Below are positions 11,114-24,702 of a DNA stretch of 64,000 nucleotides, piece by piece. The DNA comes from Prinsepia uniflora (Eukaryota; Streptophyta; Magnoliopsida; Rosales; Rosaceae): contig CM064875.1 of the NCBI GenBank assembly GCA_032719365.1, forward strand, positions 14,557,816 to 14,621,815. Direction: 5' to 3'. The notes under the pieces were generated by a model. The model was given only the letters and a program-made list of their open reading frames with translations, was not told the DNA's origin and did not search any database. The position numbers and the translations under genes were made by a program. Numbering within the stretch: position 1 is the first letter of the stretch; the number at the start of each line of letters is the position of its first letter.

Positions 11114-14100
11114 ATTAGTCCTTGCCTCGAACAGGACATGCAACCCCATTGGAGTAAAGTTCTCACTAAAAAAATTTGATTCATGCTAAGTTTGAGTTCA
11201 TGGATTACCATCATCGTCCTCGCGAGTTTCAAGTCGTTCTTGGGTTCTGAATTTGGTCGAGGTTGTAGATGGTGTTGCGGCGACTAGCGTGGTCTACAGC
11301 CTAGCCTGCCATGCTCATGAGAAGGAGGTGAGAAGGATTGGTGATGTCTGGAAACCTGTCGCGAAACTCACGGTGGATAGTGAGGTCCTTGGCTTCACCG
11401 TCGCACCACCGTCGTCAATCACTCCCACCTCGATCATGATTCAACATAGAAATTCGCGATGGTCAAAGGTTGTGTGGTGGGTTCAATTAGAGACCAATAG
11501 GTATACAGTTTCTTTAAGGAAGTCAAGTTGGTGGAGATGGTGATGAAGGCACGAGGAGGTGGTTTTGGTAAAGAGAGATTGGAGGTATGATTATCACAAG
11601 CTAAGTCTGTGACTAAGTTTGGTGTCACTTGGGGCTCCAATTGGGCCTGAATCACTATCGCTAAGAGAGAGTTTGTTGCACTAAGGCTTAGTAGTAAGCC
11701 TATGGGTTTGAGGTTCAACTAAGAGGTAATAAGACCAAGTTGGATCTATGTAACTTTGGGTTGCGGGTTTGGGCCCCCAAAATGATAATCACAAGACCCA
11801 AACAAGTAAAACAATCCAACCCAAGATCATCTAAAATCTGAATTTAACATATAAGGGTAAAATGGTAAATTTTCAAATTTTTGATTTTGAGTTTTCAATA
11901 TGGGATGTATCAATATATATGAGAATGGAACACAAAAACTCACACTGTAATTAATGAATATATTAATGGGGCAATTAGATATAGGTCCAAAATTTTAGGC
12001 AATCATTTAATCTTGTTCATTTATAAATCTTAGTTTATTTTATACCCATTTTAGTCTTTAAATAGATAAGAGAAACAAATTAAAAAATATATTTATAAAG
12101 TAATTTGAATGTTGAATAATTTTTTATTAAGAATTCTTAAATGACCAAAATATCGGCAATCAACGCACAAAAACTTAATTTGAGAAAATAAATAGATTAA
12201 CATGAAAAATATTCGTATTGAAAACTACCTACCTTATAGAAAGACAAAGATTGTGTACCTACAAAATCATTTAATTCACTATCTCTAATGTTTTACCATA
12301 ATCATAGCTCATAGGTATGAAAACATATATAGTTTAATTACCTGCTAGAATACCAATTTTTTTTTTTTTACCATAATCATAGTTAAAAACATATATACTT
12401 TAATTTACCTATCATATAAATAGATAAGTGCATTTGTACTTAGAAAACATAAATTTGTTAACCTGAAGAGAAACCCTGCATACCTATCTAGGAAAACAAG
12501 CTTGGTGGTATCTATACAATATTAATAATCTAATCTACCCAAAAAAAGAAAGAAGAAAGCCCAAAATTTAAATGATACAAATAATTAGAAAAGTGAGAGA
12601 AAATGAAATTAGAATCTGAATGAATCCCCAGATCATGACATTAATTCAATCAACATGGTTAAAAAATTTGAATACTCTCAATCACTAGTTTGAAATAATA
12701 AAGGACACATAAATTAAATCAAATTAAAATTAATATAAAAGGTGAAAGGTTTAAATAAAATTAAAGAAAATGTAAATAGTTAGCATAACACAAAAACATG
12801 TAAATGGTAAAAAAATGGAAGAACATGAATAAGCAATGGTTTTTCACAACTCCAATTCCATTGTAAAAGTTACATTAAAAAAAAAAAAGACCGTCCTATA
12901 ATTACTCTTATTATTAAAGGATTAAATTAAAATCAAATGCTAATTTTAAATATATTTTTATAAATAAGAGATTTTATTGAATTAAAAAGTTATGTAAATA
13001 TAATTTATAATGATGCAAGGATTTTATTGATATAAAAATGGGAGTAATATATAATTATTTCTAAATTAATTATTGATAAAATTAGATTATAGTTATGATG
13101 GGGAGTGGCTTCCACGTAGCGTACGTGACAGCGAGACTAGCATGCTGACAAGGGTTTGGCGGCAAGTCACTTTCCCCTGCTCATTTTCTCTCCCTTTTAA
13201 AAAGTTGTTTATTTAATACGGAAATTAGCAAAGAGTCCAGCAAGCTTAGATCACTAGATCACGATATTATCGAACCCAATTTCTCTTTTAAATATCATGA
13301 TATGTAGTACAAGCAGGGAATTTGTAGCAAGAGAAATTGACGATTTATTCACATTACAAATACATTGTTTTTTTCGTCCATGAATTTCTCCACTTTCTAA
13401 GTGGTCAGTGGTGAATGACAGTGGACAATGGACAGTGGGGTCTTTTTTTATTATTGTGAAAGTGGTGATCCTCTCCATCAATGACTTTTTCTGTTCATTT
13501 TTTTCGTAATTGTGATTTAGTGATATTTCCTTAGCCAAAGGCAAATATAATTATTTAATGATATTTATAAAAGATTTTGAATTTAATTTTTAGAACTATT
13601 TGGAATTATTTAATGATATTTTCAATTACTTTGCTGACACATGGTGTCCAAGGAACGGAGAGAACCCGCATGGAGTGGGACTTGCAAGGAATGGACTCAC
13701 TCCGTCACGGCGGTCCAAACGCTTAAATGCCCGTCCCCAAAAAAAATGTGTTTTTAATTCATACAACAAATCATAAAAAATACAAATTTTATAAATTAAT
13801 TATTTTATCTTTATACTATAAGGTTTCTTTAAATTTTTATTAGGAAAAATCTATTGAGAAAAAACTCCTAACAAAGAAAAGAAGATGTCATGTGCAAAAT
13901 ATTATATTTAGTTTAAAAAAATCAAATTATATATATTTCTGATTTGTATATAAATAAAAATATTTACATTCAAGACTATTAGACTAAATTTTTTATATTC
14001 AATACAAGCATTTGGTCTTCAAATAAGAACTCCACTATTTAAAGGATTTAAACAAATATCAAATTTACATACTCATATATTATTTATTTATCCGCTTACT

Positions 14101-16114
14101 TTTAATTAATAATTCTGGACTTATTTTGGATCGTATAATGTTTTGGACCCAGGACATGTACCCCTTAGACCCTCTTATTGCTAGCCCTGCACTCCGGGCA
14201 AGGTTCGACAAGACAAGATAGGCATTGTCGTTCCCCCAATATTTATGATTGTAAATAAGAAATGTATAACAATAATCCAATGACGAAATGAAATGAACAA
14301 TGACCAACTCGGGAATTTTCCTGCCAGGACCCAAGTATAGTCTGTTGGAGGCTACATGTGAGTTCATGGCCGCATCGCCCACATGCTACATATATCTCCC
14401 CTAGATATTCAGCAAAATGTGTGAAGCTCTAAGGAGGCCAGGAAGGGGCTTATGCCATCCCCAAGGGATAATAGCGGCCTAACCCGAAATTATCTACCTT
14501 ACTTGCACCCCAATTCAGGGAAACATGCCCCTCAATCGAGACTTCCTCCGAGCAGTTTGATAATATTTACTACACCTACGAACACTCTACCAAATTATAT
14601 TCAAATTCGACACTAACTGCACTATCTGAGAGGAATTAGTCCCAATTGCCCTCTAACACTCTTTCTATCTGTACGTGCATGTCTAGCTTCTCCCATGCAA
14701 CTAGGTCATGTGTGGCTCACTGCCTCGTGGCCGACCCTGAACCTCTAGTTCATCATCAATGCCTGCGGCTTACCTTACTTTTCATACAAGAAAGTATTTT
14801 CTGTTAATCCATGCATTGCCGAATAAAAATTGTAGTATGAAAAATGATCATACCACTTTTTTTCTACGCTTATTTACTTGCTTTCATTTTTTTATATTTA
14901 ATTTTAATAACATTAAATTAATATTATTAAATAAAGTGTAGGGGAAAGTTCAAATCCCTTTTTTGCACTCTTTTTTAAGTGTGAGAATAAAAAAACTACA
15001 TAATGAATGATGAATTTCCTTTTATGAATTTATGGAAGCGGTGATGAAAAAGTGTAAGATTAATTATGCTTGAGTATATAGCTCTTATCCTACGGATATT
15101 TTTTAAAATTTTACTTAGATTTTTAAAATTTTATATTTTGATAAATTAATTCTTTAAAAGTTTCGGTTGATAAATTAATTCTTTATATTTTATACTTAGA
15201 TTTTATATTAAAAAATTTCACATAAAAATCAACATCTTCGTTTTTAAATGAGTATAATGCGTGCTGCATCATAAGCGAATGAAAACTTCATCAAAAAATA
15301 CGATAGTGGAACATAAATAAAATATTTTAAAACGTTCATGTTACGTAACATAAGAATTCAAATTTTATATAAACCCGAAAACTGAAGTGTAATCTTATAA
15401 GATGTAACATGTTTTGGTAAAGCAAGAGAATATTGCAACAATAATATACGTACTCACCCTTCCCTATGCAAATATGGAAGAGAGCGATGGTAGCGTGAAG
15501 CATAAGGACATGTGTCATCCACCACACATCGCCCTCACGCTTCCTTTCCGATGAAAGGACCCCCACCTTTTTTTCTTTTTTCTTTTTTCTTTTTTCTTTT
15601 TTCTTTTTTCTTAACGTGGCGATACCACAATACATACACACAAACACACATTAAAATTGTCTGAAATGCAGACGTCTGCGTTTTCGAGTGACCGTTGGAA
15701 AGCCTCGTAAGTTGACTATTCAACGTTTAAATGCTTAGTGTACGTGATCTCATGTTGTGTTTTAAAATAATCGAGTAGTGACAGAGACATCAAATAATGT
15801 GATTATATTTAAAAATATGTTAATGCTTTCTTTACTTCTGGTTTTATCCATAATATAAAAATTTGAGAATACAAAGATTGTTTTTCCGGCAATTTTTTTA
15901 ATTTTTATTTTTGTTAAAACTAAAGGGATAGATGTCCTTGCAGCCTTACTTATGGAGCTTCTACCAATTAAATAGTTGCTCTGTTATTTAGGCTTCAACT
16001 TCAACCTACATAAACATTGTTTATATTGAATTGGCTACTAGCTTTACTCGAACTTTTTATCTTGGTGTGTTGAAAGAAACACGCACTTATGAACAGTGAA
16101 AACAATGGAACGTA
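11114..16114. other. AT-rich spacer, no gene recognised
   Basis: The first 600 bases are of mixed composition with short frames on both strands that I do not recognise. The rest is strongly AT-rich with homopolymer runs. 12290-12420 holds an imperfect 76-bp-spaced duplication of a TTTTACCATAATCATAG segment. About 14100-14760 is less AT-rich and has a 100-codon minus-strand frame (14080-14382) without known motifs; a CAGGGCTAGC word near 14190 (minus) recalls hAT ends. Nothing here supports a gene call. Confidence 0.6.
15568..15612 (+). repeat. (T6C)n microsatellite
   Basis: Six or so tandem CTTTTTT units. They give lysine-rich shadow frames on the minus strand. Confidence 0.9.
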
Positions 16115-16363
16115 GGGACCGCTTAGATGGAAGGATTTGAATTTGCAATCCCTTTATTTCAAATCGGGGTCATTCCAAATCCAACTGTTTGGGATAATAT
16201 AAATAGTTTTCTCAAAGGTCTACTTTCAAAAGTGATCTCTGAACTTGTGAAATTTCGATGAATTTGATTCAAATCCAAATTCAGGAGATCCAAATAGCCA
16301 AATTTGGATTTGAGAGTTCAAATTCAAATCCAAATCCAAATCTTTTCTTATCCAGACAAACCC
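16115..16363. mobile_element. MITE, possibly Tourist/Harbinger-like
   Basis: About 249 bp with imperfect terminal inverted repeats: GGGACCGCTTAGATGG on the left and the complement of CCAGACAAACCC (GGGTTTGTCTGG) on the right, with inverted copies of AAATCCAAAT-type sequence inside. Flanks GTA and TTA would be an imperfect 3 bp target site. Superfamily is tentative because the target site is not exact. Confidence 0.5.
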
Positions 16364-16862
16364 TTAGGGTTTTCAGACACCACATTTGGAGGCAGTCGAA
16401 GTAGACTTAAGAGGCAAAAGTGGAAACCGGAGAGGTTTAGGAGGAGAATTCAAGGTAAATAATTGCTAGATGTAATTGAACTTTGTAAGTTTATTATTTT
16501 TTTAAAAGAAATTAATTTTATTGAAAAGAATAAATTGATTTGACGTTACTGAAAACATTAAAAAGTTTATTAGATAACATTAAGGTCAAATTGGGCAAGC
16601 CTCACTAGTTAAGGGTAGGATTTAGGACTAACTAGCTGGAATTGCACTAAATAAGAAATCTAACTTATGTGTGACAAAAGGCTGAATATGCTTAAGTGAG
16701 ATCAATTGTCCTAAATAAAATAAAATATACTCCTTATGTGGGCTTAAACGAAGAAGACAAAAATATAGGATTGTTTGGGATGCGGTAAGTACCATTAAAT
16801 CGACCCAATACCTTTGGACACCGACGAGTCTTTTAACTCGTGAAATTCAAATGTAGATAGAA

Positions 16863-16991
16863 GTTTTATGGATCCCTTTGGATTTTCTGGTCTGTGTCCC
16901 TCAGATGGCCAGCTATATTGCTCACAATTTGGCCCAAAATGGGTGGCATACTCAGAAACAGACTAGTTGTGAGCCTATGTTTCCCCTTTAG
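16863..16991 (+). pseudogene. RNase H-like (RVT_3-type) C-terminal fragment
   Basis: An open stretch of 42 codons ends at TAG (16989-16991) and contains MASYIAHNLAQNGWH. This recalls the AN-x2-AH-x-LA motif near the end of the RVT_3 domain in plant LINEs and retroelement-derived proteins. No start, no catalytic residues and no upstream domain remain. It sits 45 bp upstream of the Cassandra LTR. Identity is a guess from one motif. Confidence 0.3.
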
Positions 16992-17036
16992 TTAGCATCG
17001 CTTGTGAGGATCGTGCCTTGGGGGCATAGTTAGCAA

Positions 17037-17280
17037 TGTCACATCGATCGGGGGAGATATGTGAGATGCGTCTTATATGTGTGAGCGCGCATCTATCCAA
17101 TACGAGACCTTTTGGAGGCTTTGAATTCTTTGGGAACTCCAAAGTTAAACGAGTAGGGGCTGGTGCAATTCCAGGATGGGTGACCCACTGAGAAGTTGCA
17201 CGTGAGCTCCCAAGAACAAAACTGTGATAGTTGGACCCAAAAGCGGACAATATCCTATTAGAAAAGGTCGGGTTATGACA
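17037..17280 (+). mobile_element. Cassandra-type TRIM, solo LTR
   Basis: 244 bp from TGTCACATCG to GGGTTATGACA. The middle (17131-17213) follows plant 5S rRNA: AACTCCAAAGTTAAACGAG corresponds to the 5S A-box region, and CCAGGATGGGTGACCCACTG to the C-box region. The text after it, AAAGCGGACAATATC, is also typical of Cassandra LTRs. Cassandra elements are short, non-coding LTR elements whose LTRs carry Pol III 5S promoters. No second LTR is near, so it is a solo LTR. AGCAA occurs just left (17032-17036) and again about 7 bp past the right end, so the target duplication is unclear. Confidence 0.9.
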
Positions 17281-18164
17281 TCGTTTTTAGCAACAGATAT
17301 TGAGAGATAATATTTGTTTTCCTTTGAAGGTTTTTTTTTTTGAGTACTTTTTTCCTTGTCAAATTTATCTTGAACTAACTTAGTTTTATGATAAAGATTG
17401 TAATGAGGCCCACATGCACTTGTGCATCCAATCACTGTACTTTATCCCTTATTCCTTATTCCTTATTCAATGGCTCTCTTCTTTAATTAGAAAAAAACTT
17501 TCTAGGTGGGGTTTTCCTCTCCCTGATCTCACACTCGGATTTTCTCCTTCGATCGATTCCACCACTGCTCATGCTTGGAGTCTCTCCTTAGCTTCCGCTC
17601 AAGGCTTACAACCGCATTGATAAGTTTAACACATGCACAGTATTTTTTTTAAAAAAAATACTTTCATTTTTCATACAGTTCTCAAAGGCTAGCTAAAATT
17701 CTCATACTTTTATATTCAAAAGTATATATATATATATATATATATATTTAAATACTTCCATTTTCGTACATTTTTAAAAAATTCGCTAAAATATGAATTT
17801 TCGAAAAGCTATATAACTATAATACATATTTAGTACAAAAGATATATATATATATATATATCAAATAAATTAAATAAACAATATTAAAATTTTATATAAT
17901 GGAAAATTCTTTGCTGCATAAATTGGAAATATCTTCTCAATAAAAAGTGTTAATTTTTATATTCTATTTTTTATTTGCTGTATTCTATTTTTTAAAAATA
18001 GAAGATAAAATTAATAATAGAGCCTTATAAGTAAAAAGATAAAATGCAAAAATGAACTTACTTATTTTGTTTTAAAAAATAAATTATAAAAAATACAAAT
18101 TATATAATTTCTCTCGCATTATTCTATTAAAAATGAATTAATTACTAACCGTATTAATAAAAAT
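17281..18164. other. AT-rich spacer with TA microsatellites
   Basis: Two (TA)n runs (about 17724-17748 and 17842-17861) in otherwise AT-rich DNA. A 68-codon plus frame at 17414-17620 matches nothing I know. Confidence 0.6.
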
Positions 18165-18600
18165 GTGAGCGCCATACTGTCCTGGGAGTGATACCTTCTA
18201 TGTACCTAAGTGGAGCAGGATAGCTGCCAACCTTCGCACTTTGAAACCCTGTCGGTGCTATTCAATTGAACTAATCGATCTGAATTCAACCCGGTCGTCA
18301 TCCAGTCCGGGTCAGAAACGTCATGTTCATCACGTCTTGACTAATGGTCGAGTGCCACGTAATCAAAGAGTGATAGCCCGAAATTGCCCCTGACGTTCCA
18401 CTGGAATTACTGATCTTCCGTACTGGGACTCGTAGACTTGGAATTGCATGTTCGCACGGGGGAGCGCGAGGAATGCAGGGATTCACAGATTGAGCGTGAC
18501 ATCCAACAAGCGAGCGAGCTACTCTTATACTCAACGAGAAGTAGTAACCCCACGCTCGGTCATGGAGCGTGACGTAGGGCACACCACTCATAATCTTTAT
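18165..18600. other. GC-richer island of unknown origin
   Basis: About 430 bp of clearly higher GC than the AT-rich flanks, with sharp edges. The minus strand has a 97-codon frame (18298-18591) rich in Arg, Ser and Cys without a motif I recognise. Texture is like plant mitochondrial spacer or intron DNA, but I cannot match it to a named locus. It could equally be a captured gene fragment. Confidence 0.35.
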
Positions 18601-20597
18601 TTTTATATTCTTAGATAAAATAAATAACTAAAATTTGGAGATGTAGTTAGGTGGTCATATTGACTGACGTGGGTCTATGACATCCATCCACCTAACTTGT
18701 ATGAAACAAAATAATAAAATAAAACAATAATATTTGATCATTAAAACCACGTCATTCTCATGTTAATTGATTAAAAATAAATGTGACTCACATGAAAGTC
18801 ATACCGTGAAAGCGGGGTCAACATAATCAACGACTTTAAAATTTTACTGTATTTATTTTTGGCTTTAGGAGAAATTTTGATTTGAACTCGGAAATGATTA
18901 GAAGTGGGAAGTTATTTGAAATTTATTTGCTTCTTGGTTCTCGCTCTTTCCATTGTTCAACGCATTACGTCCACATTAATAGGGCCGGCCATAGAGGGCC
19001 AGGCCAATCAGGAGCAAGCAATGAGCCTGAAACAATATAAGGTCCAAAATAATTAATATAATAAACAAACTTATTGTAGGGGAGGAATCCAAGCTTTTAA
19101 CATCAATTAGAAGCTAGAATTAATAGTTTCACCCATCATAATTCCATTGAAAAAAAAAGACGTGAAATAAGTTTTTAGATTTTGATTTTCATCTTTCACG
19201 TTGAAGATTGAAGAAGTTCCAGAAATTCCGTGAATAAAAGTGAATCCTCATTTTATAAAATGAAATAGTCGGTGCATTTCTAATTATTAGGTGTGTGAAT
19301 TGAGGACATATATTATATTCTTACTCAACGCCATCAAATGTTTGATGAAATTCGCCCCAAAATTTATCTAAAAATATGAAAATAATCATGCATCATATCC
19401 TTAATAATTTTTATATTAAACTTGACCACTACATAATGAATAAGAATACTATTAGTAGAACACTATATTAACGGTTATGTCGCTTTTACTGAAAGTCAAA
19501 CTCAAACCAAGATAATAAGAAATTTGTGCAGGCATGACTATCCAAACCCAACTAGCCCACAAAATGGTTTTAGCCCAACCCATATCAAAACTTACACCTC
19601 CGGCCATGGATTCGGTCGTTGGCGGCCGGGGGAGGTCAACTTTGTCTTTATTTTTTTTTCCCAGTTACATACCACCATTCAAATCTTATCGTGTGATGTG
19701 AGAGAAATAAATAAAATAAATTGTGTACTGTGTGTGCATGTTCAATTCGTCCCTTTTACATTTTATAACGATTGTTTGTTTGGACAAAGATGACCAGATA
19801 CAACTGGTAAGTGGGTGATGGCGATGTGATTATTCATGATTCATTAATTACTTTTTTTTGTTAGCTTAAATAAGGTGATAGGGATGTGATATTCATTATT
19901 CATTAATTCAGCAAACTCTTATTTACTTTTTTTTTGGTTATATTAAATAAGAGATATAATAAATTACAAATATACATAATAGATTTCTTTTTGTGTGAAT
20001 TAAATCTAAAATTATGAGTGGACAAATATAAAATAGATCTTAAATTTAATTCAGATTAAATAAATGGATCGATCAAGACTGATTGTTTAATGTCTTAATT
20101 AAGTATGTCAATATTTCTATTCATATATGATAAAATTTCAATTTTTCAAAAAAAGAGAAAAATCTTTGATCGTATAATATAGTAGAAAGAACACTACAAG
20201 ACCACTATTATTAATATGCAAGAACATTATAAGACCAATATTATTAATATGCTAATGCAGAATTTTTAAATAGAAAATCATACTCAAAGAGTGGGACTAA
20301 TTTTCGCTCCAACTACAACTTGTTCTTGATTATAAAATAATTTTAGTGAATTTCAAATTTGTACAAGCTAAACAATAAGAAATTCATTTTTTATTTTACG
20401 ATAGTGGACATAGTATTATTTTTTTTTTGGGTTTAGCATTAAACATGACATTTAGACCTACCACTACCCAATAATTAGAAGCACCACTAATGGCCACCAA
20501 ATTAAATTGCAAGCGTGAGATTTGTATTGGACTACTTGGATTTTAAGTCAATAATAGACATGAGAGAGAGAGGAAAAAAAAAAAGGATGAATACAAA
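18601..20597. other. AT-rich spacer with one hAT-end fragment
   Basis: At about 18981-19060 AGGGCCGGCCATAGAGGGCC resembles the CAGGGCCGGC ends of hAT elements also seen at 25383 and 57761, but the partner end is not found. The remainder has no supported feature. Confidence 0.5.
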
Positions 20598-21199
20598 TAG
20601 GAGTGGCCACGGTTCAGTTCGATACAGATATTGACAATATCCAAATTCAAACCATTAAAATCTTAACGGTTCGATACGGTTTAGATTTTCTAAAATTAGA
20701 AATAAAACCGTTAAGAAATAAAAAAAAAAAAAAAAGGATACCAAAAAAAAAATCAATACTCAATATTCAAAATTTTATATATTTAGCTTGTTAAGTATTG
20801 AATTGTAAACATTATCACTATACTAAGATTTATCAAACACACCAATTATTTAATAATTTTTTATTATACTCTTATATATGAATATACATATACTTATATG
20901 TGTATATCTAGGTATCCTTTTATTTTTTTTATTTTTACTTTGTATTAATAATAGATTTAAACATTATTAAAAATTAATATATTTCTTAACGGTTCGGTTT
21001 GGATTTAACGGATTCCGAAAATGAAAATCTAAATCCAAATCGTTACTAACGGAACGGTTTGGATTCTCAAACCGTTACTAACGGAACGGTTTAGATTCTC
21101 AAACCGTTTGATTTTTATCCGGTCAAACTTAAACCGTTGAATAAATAACGGTTTAAAACGGATCGGTTAGTGATTTTAATGGATTCATGTCCACCCCTA
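20598..21199. mobile_element. hAT-like non-autonomous element
   Basis: 602 bp with ends TAGGAGTGGCCACGG and, on the other strand, TAGGGGTGGACATG. The interior is dominated by inverted and direct copies of AACGGTTYGGTTT and AAACCGTT words, typical subterminal repeats of hAT-type MITEs. A clean 8 bp target duplication is not visible; TACAA recurs near both ends. Confidence 0.6.
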
Positions 21200-22390
21200 T
21201 ACAAGTATTATACTTGATGTTCACGTAAACCCCCAAAGAGGATAGCCATCCCATCCATCCCCATCCCTATCCCCAATAAAAAATTGATTGCCCATCTTTC
21301 AATGTAGGACCACCACATAGAACGTACGTACAAATGCACGAAAGCCATTCACACACCTCAAAAATTTGTGTGGTTCCCTAATTTGAAATCTAACGCATAA
21401 AATGAGTAGAAAATTTAAGATCACTGTCTCTAAAGCTAGTTATTAAATATAGAGCAAACTATATATATATATATTTAATATCAAATTATAGGATGTTTTT
21501 ACAAAATTTTATTTATTTACTTCAGATTTTTAAAAATGTTTCATTATAATCCACCTCTTATGATTATTGCCATAAATTTTGTTCACGTGTTTCATGCATG
21601 ATTCACTAAAAATTACTCTAAAATCAACTATAGGAGAAAGTAGTAATATTGAGATCATATTTTCGGCCAAATAAAGTAATGTAAATTATTACTTTGTTTC
21701 TAAACTTATGTAAAATGGCTACAATGTCCCTAACTCAATTTCAGTGCCATTTCTAGGTGGCCCTCGAGATCTATATGAAAATTGTAACAGATGAGCTAAG
21801 AAGAAACATCTAAAGAATTCATGATATTTAAATGCAAAATTTAAAAATTCATATACAAACATGAAATTTAGTGTAAATTAAACAGATTATTAAAGTGTAA
21901 TTTACTATTAAATATATTTCGGAGCTACTAAATTCACATAACATATTTTAGTAACTATGTTATGGATACCGAACTCATATGATTCAATTTTTATAGATGA
22001 GAATTATATCTATATAAATTTATTTATTTTTTCCCTGTAAATGCATCTTTATTAACTAAACATGAATAGTAGCACAAACATCCTTAGTGATAGGGTTAAA
22101 CAACCAAATCGGTTCCAAATCATGAAGATATACCAATGCATCTTTATTAACTAAACATGATCAGCTATAACATGATCCACCATATTACACGTCTTAGGAG
22201 CAAAATGGAAAATTATGTATCGACTGAAAAGACTCACAAAGTGTAAAAATATCATGAAGATATCTACATAAATTACGAGTACGATTCTTGCATATATTAA
22301 TTAGAATTTTCAAGTCTACTTGAATTTAATTTATAAAATACTAATCTTACATTAATTAGTATAATATATCGTAGTCGTATTTTCAAAGTC
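21200..22390. other. AT-rich spacer, nothing recognised
   Basis: Short low-complexity runs, and the 18 bp TGCATCTTTATTAACTAA repeated about 95 bp apart (near 22044 and 22137). No gene signal. Confidence 0.6.
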
Positions 22391-22398
22391 CTTATTCT

Positions 22399-22925
22399 TA
22401 AGGGTGGCAATTTTTGACACGACTCGAAATTCGCACAAAATTTATCCGGGTCAACCCGCACGATTAAAATTTCGGGTCATTTTCTGATCAACCCGTTATG
22501 ACCCCTTTATTAAACGGGTGAGTTTTGAGTCAACCTGTTAACCCATATAATGACATGTTAACCCATTTAATAAATGGTTAGATTTCGGGTTAACATGTTA
22601 ACCCGTATATTGACTTATATATTGACCCATTTAATAAACGTGTCATTACTAACTCATATATCTACTTATTTACCTACCTAAATATTTATTAAATCTTATA
22701 ATTAAAATAGGTTAAACGAGTCAAACGGGTCATAGGTTAATTGAGTTTTGAGTATGACCTGTTTATTAAATGGGTTAAACGGGTTACACGGGTCATTAAC
22801 AGGTCGGGTTCGAGTTGGACATTCTTGACACGATTATTAAAAGGGTCGGATTCGAATTTGGCATAAATGAGTAAAACAGAATTTATGACACGATATGAAC
22901 CCAACACGACCCATTGACACCCGTA
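22399..22925. mobile_element. hAT-like MITE with 8 bp target duplication
   Basis: 527 bp with ends TAAGGGTGGCAATTTTTG and, on the other strand, TACGGGTGTCAATGGGTCG. CTTATTCT at 22391-22398 and 22926-22933 is an exact 8 bp duplication, which is the hAT hallmark. The interior carries many AACCCGTTAACCC / CGGGTTAACGGGT words in both orientations and no transposase. Confidence 0.85.
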
Positions 22926-22933
22926 CTTATTCT

Positions 22934-24317
22934 TATAGGCATCTTTATTAATTAAATTGTCACACCTTATCATCATTAATGACTTTGTTTGACATCATGA
23001 TTTGGGAGTTAAGCAATTACAAGCCATGCACTATCTCTCCTCGAGACAATCAACCTTTCCTCTCCTCCAATTTCGACCGTGAGACATTTGTTGAATGTAT
23101 CACGACCTACAAGTAATTCTCATGATATTATCGCGATATGTTGACGAGGATGCATATTTCAATTTTTTAACTTTGGCATTTTAAATTTGGTGCGTTTGAA
23201 AATGAAATGATTCCGACCTTCTCGTGGCCCTGTGGGGACCGAATGAATGGAAAATGAGAAGAAGAAAAGAAAAGAAAAAAAGATTAGACTTTGGGTTTGG
23301 GCAATTGTTAATCAATTATCAATTGCTAGCTACTTTAACTTTTGGTCGACATAGCTGGTCGAAATTACTAGGTGATTCGAATGTAGGATATTTCGTAATA
23401 TTTATAAAAAAATACAAATTACTAAATAATATGGATAATAATATTCTAAAGTGGAATATTCTAGGAAAGTCTTGTTTTATACACTAATTTATAAACACAT
23501 ACTAATATAACTGGGCCATATTTAATATTTTTTTTTGTGAATTTGATCTGTACTAATATATATATATATTTACAAATGTAAATTATAAATACGATCATCA
23601 ATATTATTTTCTAAAATATACAATTTTTCATGGTAGAGGCCGGGATTTAAGTTGTAACTTCAATACTGAGAATGGATAATATGAATAATGACGACTAAAT
23701 TAAGATATATAATGCAACTAGCATTATTAGTTCAAGAGTAATGATATTTATATTTACTAAATAGTAAAATATTTTGCGCAAATTTTCATAAATAACGAAT
23801 TCGATATTAAATGTGTATTTTCCAACCTAATATCCCTGCATTAAGGTTGTGAAATGTGAACATCCCTCTCCCAATTCCAAGTTTCATAGCACTCACATTC
23901 ATATGAAATGCTATAAAAAGAAGGAAAAAAAAAAGTTCCAAGGATGTATTGAATTAGAAATTAGAGTTTTTGTTGGTTTTTCTCATACTGAAATCCATAT
24001 GTATATGTAAATAATTTTTTTTCGATCTGCTAAATCAGCTAGGGATTATTAATGTAGTTGGGATTTCATTCTTTAAACCAATTAGCAATGGAAAGACTAC
24101 TTTATAATCCTTAGATCAATTGGTAATGGAAAGGTTTTTTATAATCCTTTCGAGTCTTTAAAAAATTGATCAAATTTCTAATACGAAAACTTATTCGTTT
24201 GCATTCTCACACATCCCCTTATGTATGGCGATTTCGTACCTAAAGGGTGGGAAAATATCATTGGACGATGAAGCACGTGTAACATTTAACTTCGTATGTA
24301 GGCTAACATCCTTTGAT
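22934..24317. other. AT-rich spacer, nothing recognised
   Basis: No long frame. A short imperfect duplication of AATTGGTAATGGAAAGG-type sequence occurs near 24080-24150. Confidence 0.6.
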
Positions 24318-24702
24318 ACTAAGGAGGCAATTTAAATTCCACCCCATAACAGTTGAAAATTGTAGAAGCGAGTCCAACTCCTTATACTATGTAGGCTACC
24401 TTACTCTTCATCTCTCCGGATCTCTTGCTAGATGAAAGGTGATGAGGGATATGGAACAAGGCAGCTCCTCTAAAAACCAATTAGTTCCTAGCTAATTGCT
24501 CTACTTTCGATTTTGCTTGGTTCTTAGAGAAGTTGCCTTGTTCTATATCCCTCATCATCACCTTCCTTCTAGCAAGAGATTCATAGAGATGAAGAGTAGG
24601 ATATTCTAAGTAGTAAAAGAAATTGGAGTGACTTATAAGGATTTGGAATCGCTTCTACAATTTCCAATTATTTTGGGCTGAATATCAATTGCCTTATTAG
24701 TT
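24318..24702. repeat. Long fold-back (inverted repeat) element
   Basis: Left arm (about 24318-24480) and right arm (about 24520-24702) are reverse complements over about 160-180 bases with scattered mismatches and small indels. For example GAACAAGGCA/TGCCTTGTTC, CTCTTGCTAGA/TCTAGCAAGAG and TTGTAGAAGCG/CGCTTCTACAA pair. The loop is about 40 bases. Outer ends read ACTAAGGAGGCAATT and AATTGCCTTATTAG. It could be a MITE or a hairpin RNA source; no target duplication is evident. Confidence 0.8.

Noticed and set aside
14080..14382. 100-codon minus frame in spacer
   Set aside because: No motif or homolog recognised, AT-rich end, no gene structure around it.
17131..17213. 5S rRNA gene
   Set aside because: Diverged from 5S, flanked by Cassandra LTR sequence with TG...CA ends; a TRIM, not an rRNA gene.
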